In this document: positions 61,842 to 64,000 of the stretch, piece by piece
Numbering within the stretch: the stretch's first letter is position 1
How the letters are laid out: the number at the start of each line of letters is the position of its first letter
Source of the DNA: Candidatus Aphodousia faecipullorum
Lineage (GTDB): Bacteria; Pseudomonadota; Gammaproteobacteria; Burkholderiales; Burkholderiaceae_F
Reading direction: 5' to 3'
Length of the DNA stretch: 64,000 bases
NCBI GenBank assembly: GCA_018714205.1
Contig: DVNR01000053.1
Location: 1-64,000, forward strand
Program-made: the position numbers and the translations under genes
Notes under the pieces: generated by a model
Told to the model about the DNA's origin: nothing
Seen by the model: the letters and a program-made list of their open reading frames with translations, nothing else
Databases searched by the model: none

Positions 61842-62342
61842 TCAAAAGTTGAATAACGGATCCCCACGATCATCCCATGGATCATCCGTTATGGCAGTTT
61901 CTGTCACAACATTTTGCGTATCAAATTGCACCCAAAATGCCATGGCATGACCACTTGATTCTCGGAAGCGATACATGAATGCGGTTTGATTCTGGAGCTT
62001 GAAATTATATTCCTGGGCACAACGACCAAACATTTGGAAAACCTCTTGTTTTGTGTGTTTACCAGGAATGACTAATTTAAAGTGTTCCTCATTCATTAAC
62101 AATTCTTTCCCAATAAACTGCCCCTGCTTATCAAAGTGCATCCAATAACACTCCCGCCCATAGGGCTGACTGGAATACACCAAAGTAAACGAGCCGTCAC
62201 CGTGATCAATTCGAGAATCTGGCGCCCCGAGCTCATTGACGACCAAGCTCTCGGACTGACCGAGCTCTATCAAATCCGGGTGAGCGCAGCCGGCTAAAAC
62301 CACTGCACCCGCAAGAGCTGCTACGATAAGTTTTAACCGCAT
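61842..62342 (-). CDS. Putative lipoprotein (SmpA/OmlA-like fold suspected)
   Basis: Lipobox VLAGCAHPD; LGQSESLVVNELGAPDSRIDHGDGSFTLVYSS. Confidence 0.65.
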   Translation of the reverse strand: MRLKLIVAALAGAVVLAGCAHPDLIELGQSESLVVNELGAPDSRIDHGDGSFTLVYSSQPYGRECYWMHFDKQGQFIGKELLMNEEHFKLVIPGKHTKQEVFQMFGRCAQEYNFKLQNQTAFMYRFRESSGHAMAFWVQFDTQNVVTETAITDDPWDDRGDPLFNF

Positions 62343-62461
62343 GACAACCTCCTACTCATCGCATATTTGTACGAATTGTAGCCCCACAACGACTTCTCCC
62401 ACAATCTTTCATACAAAAACAAGGCGTACTACAATAAGGTAAAACTCGACAGAAATTCACT

Positions 62462-63658
62462 ATGTCCGTTATTCGACTTGCTCTCTCTTCGACAATGACC
62501 ATCCAAGCGATGGCCACTGCCAGCACGGTGACGCTTTCGGCTATTGCACCTTTGGTTGCTCAAGCCATTGGCGTGCCAAGTTCTTTTATCGGTACTTATG
62601 TCTGCTTCCTTTACATAGGAGCAGCCTTTGCTGCTGTTTCAGGTGGCACCATGGTCACCCGATTTGGCGGCATCCACGTCTCTCAAGGTTGTTTAATTTT
62701 GGCCGCCATCGGGCTAATCATCAGCGCGATTCCTAATTTTTGGATCATCTGTTGCGGTGGATTTCTACTGGGTTTGAGCTACGGACCGATTACCCCTTGC
62801 TCCAGCGACATTCTGGCTCACACAGTCCCGAAAGAGCAAATGGGGTTTGTGTTTTCTTTAAAACAAACTGCTGTGCCATTAGGTAGCGCTATTGCCGGAT
62901 TTATTGTTCCGAGTGTGGCTCTTTGGGCAAACGATTGGAAAGCTGGCCCTCATTTTATGGCGATCGCAGCACTGTGCGTGGCACTTTTAGCTTTATATCA
63001 CCGAAACCTTTTGGACGATCACTATGACAAAAACGCCCATTTCGATGCTCGCGCGGTGATTAAGGCATTGCGATTAGTAACCTCTCAAAATGGCTTGCGC
63101 CGTATGTGCATCGTCTCTTTTGTATACAACGGAACACAAATGTGCGTATTCAGTTTTATCGTTGCATACATGGTTGAAGACATTCACATCCCCATTGTGC
63201 TAGCCGGCATGGCCCTAAGCGCTGCCAGTATAGGAGGTATGTGCGGAAGACTTTTCTGGGGTATCTTCGCAGACAAAATTCACTCACCTCGAATCACATT
63301 AGCCATACTAGGCGCTCTGATGGCAAGTATGTTAGTTGTGACTGGCTTTTTCTCTGAATCGGTTCCAGCCATTTTGATGATAGCTGTCTGCTTTTGTTTA
63401 GGTGCCTCAGCGATAGGCTGGAACGGCGTCTATCTTGCACACGTCGCTCGAATTGCCCCCAAAGGTCAAGCTGGCGTGGCAACCGGCGGTACTCTATTCT
63501 TCACATTCGCCGGAGCCATTTTTTTACCACTTGCGTTTGGGACCGTTCACTCAATATTTGGAGACTATTACGAAAGTTTTTACCTAACCGCAGCGCTTTG
63601 CTTGGCGATCGCGCTTTGGTTGTTTGCTAGTAAAGGCGAAACATCATCTCAAGGATGA
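62462..63658 (+). CDS. MFS transporter
   Basis: 398 aa, about 12 hydrophobic segments; FGGIHVSQGCLILAAIG, GLSYGPITPCSSDIL. Confidence 0.88.
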   Translation: MSVIRLALSSTMTIQAMATASTVTLSAIAPLVAQAIGVPSSFIGTYVCFLYIGAAFAAVSGGTMVTRFGGIHVSQGCLILAAIGLIISAIPNFWIICCGGFLLGLSYGPITPCSSDILAHTVPKEQMGFVFSLKQTAVPLGSAIAGFIVPSVALWANDWKAGPHFMAIAALCVALLALYHRNLLDDHYDKNAHFDARAVIKALRLVTSQNGLRRMCIVSFVYNGTQMCVFSFIVAYMVEDIHIPIVLAGMALSAASIGGMCGRLFWGIFADKIHSPRITLAILGALMASMLVVTGFFSESVPAILMIAVCFCLGASAIGWNGVYLAHVARIAPKGQAGVATGGTLFFTFAGAIFLPLAFGTVHSIFGDYYESFYLTAALCLAIALWLFASKGETSSQG

Positions 63659-63888
63659 ACCTGCTCTTCACGAACATCGAGATTAATCTCGTCGATTAAC
63701 TCATGGAAGCTCGCTCGCACTTGATCCTCTGAGCATCCGAGGATCAGAGCGTCCTCTAACGCGTCTTTGAGCATGACGCGCAATTCTTCGTAATTTTCGT
63801 TAAGGACCTTTACCTTTTCAGTGCAGGAAACCGGTGTTCCATCCGGTTTTGTCCAACAAGGGACCTTAAAATCATTTTTGTTTGCCAT
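63649..63888 (-). CDS. Hypothetical protein
   Basis: ORF with likely start MANKNDF at 63888, overlapping the upstream aldolase-like stop. Confidence 0.55.
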   Translation of the reverse strand: MANKNDFKVPCWTKPDGTPVSCTEKVKVLNENYEELRVMLKDALEDALILGCSEDQVRASFHELIDEINLDVREEQVHP

Positions 63889-64000
63889 AGGTTTCAAATT
63901 TCTTTAATACCAACGCCATTTGTCGGTCATCCAACAACTTCGGCTCACCCAATTGGCGAACCATCAAATAGCAGCGCGCCAAATTTTCCACTTCAACGGC
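63872..64000 (-). CDS. Class II aldolase/adducin-family protein, C-terminal fragment (truncated by window end)
   Basis: AVEVENLARCYLMVRQLGEPKLLDDRQMALVLKKFETYGKQK* resembles class II aldolase C-termini. Confidence 0.65.
   Translation of the reverse strand, partial: AVEVENLARCYLMVRQLGEPKLLDDRQMALVLKKFETYGKQK

Overview
The window reads as a chromosomal segment of a Burkholderiales-type proteobacterium. Sutterellaceae-like is my inference from the porin signal peptides and gene neighbourhoods; no database was searched. Most of it is housekeeping: four tandem general porins (one cut by the window start, one frameshifted), an rph-rdgB-hemW block, pheS-pheT-ihfA-merR, LPS core and ADP-heptose genes, thiD, pgi, an MmgE/PrpD and Dcu transporter block, galU, class I fumarase, ruvX/yqgE, a patatin/BamA-type (type Vd-like) protein, galE, uvrA, ssb, a cytosine-deaminase-like/OPRT operon, a MacAB-TolC-type efflux operon, an EF-G paralog, aspS and an MFS transporter. 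There are two tRNAs, Pro-GGG and Met-CAU, and no CRISPR array or complete phage. The observations most worth following up are: (1) a short leader ORF whose stop codon lies inside a strong intrinsic terminator upstream of the deaminase/OPRT operon, resembling a pyrBI/pyrE-type UTP-sensing attenuator; (2) a decayed tyrosine integrase enclosed by perfect 38-bp inverted repeats, with upstream GGTGACC iterons and an apparent microhomology deletion; (3) an accessory island between uvrA and ssb with an ATPase_2-type gene between two near-identical 24-bp palindromes and a TnpB/OrfB-like remnant; (4) a porin interrupted by a frameshift within the tandem porin array.
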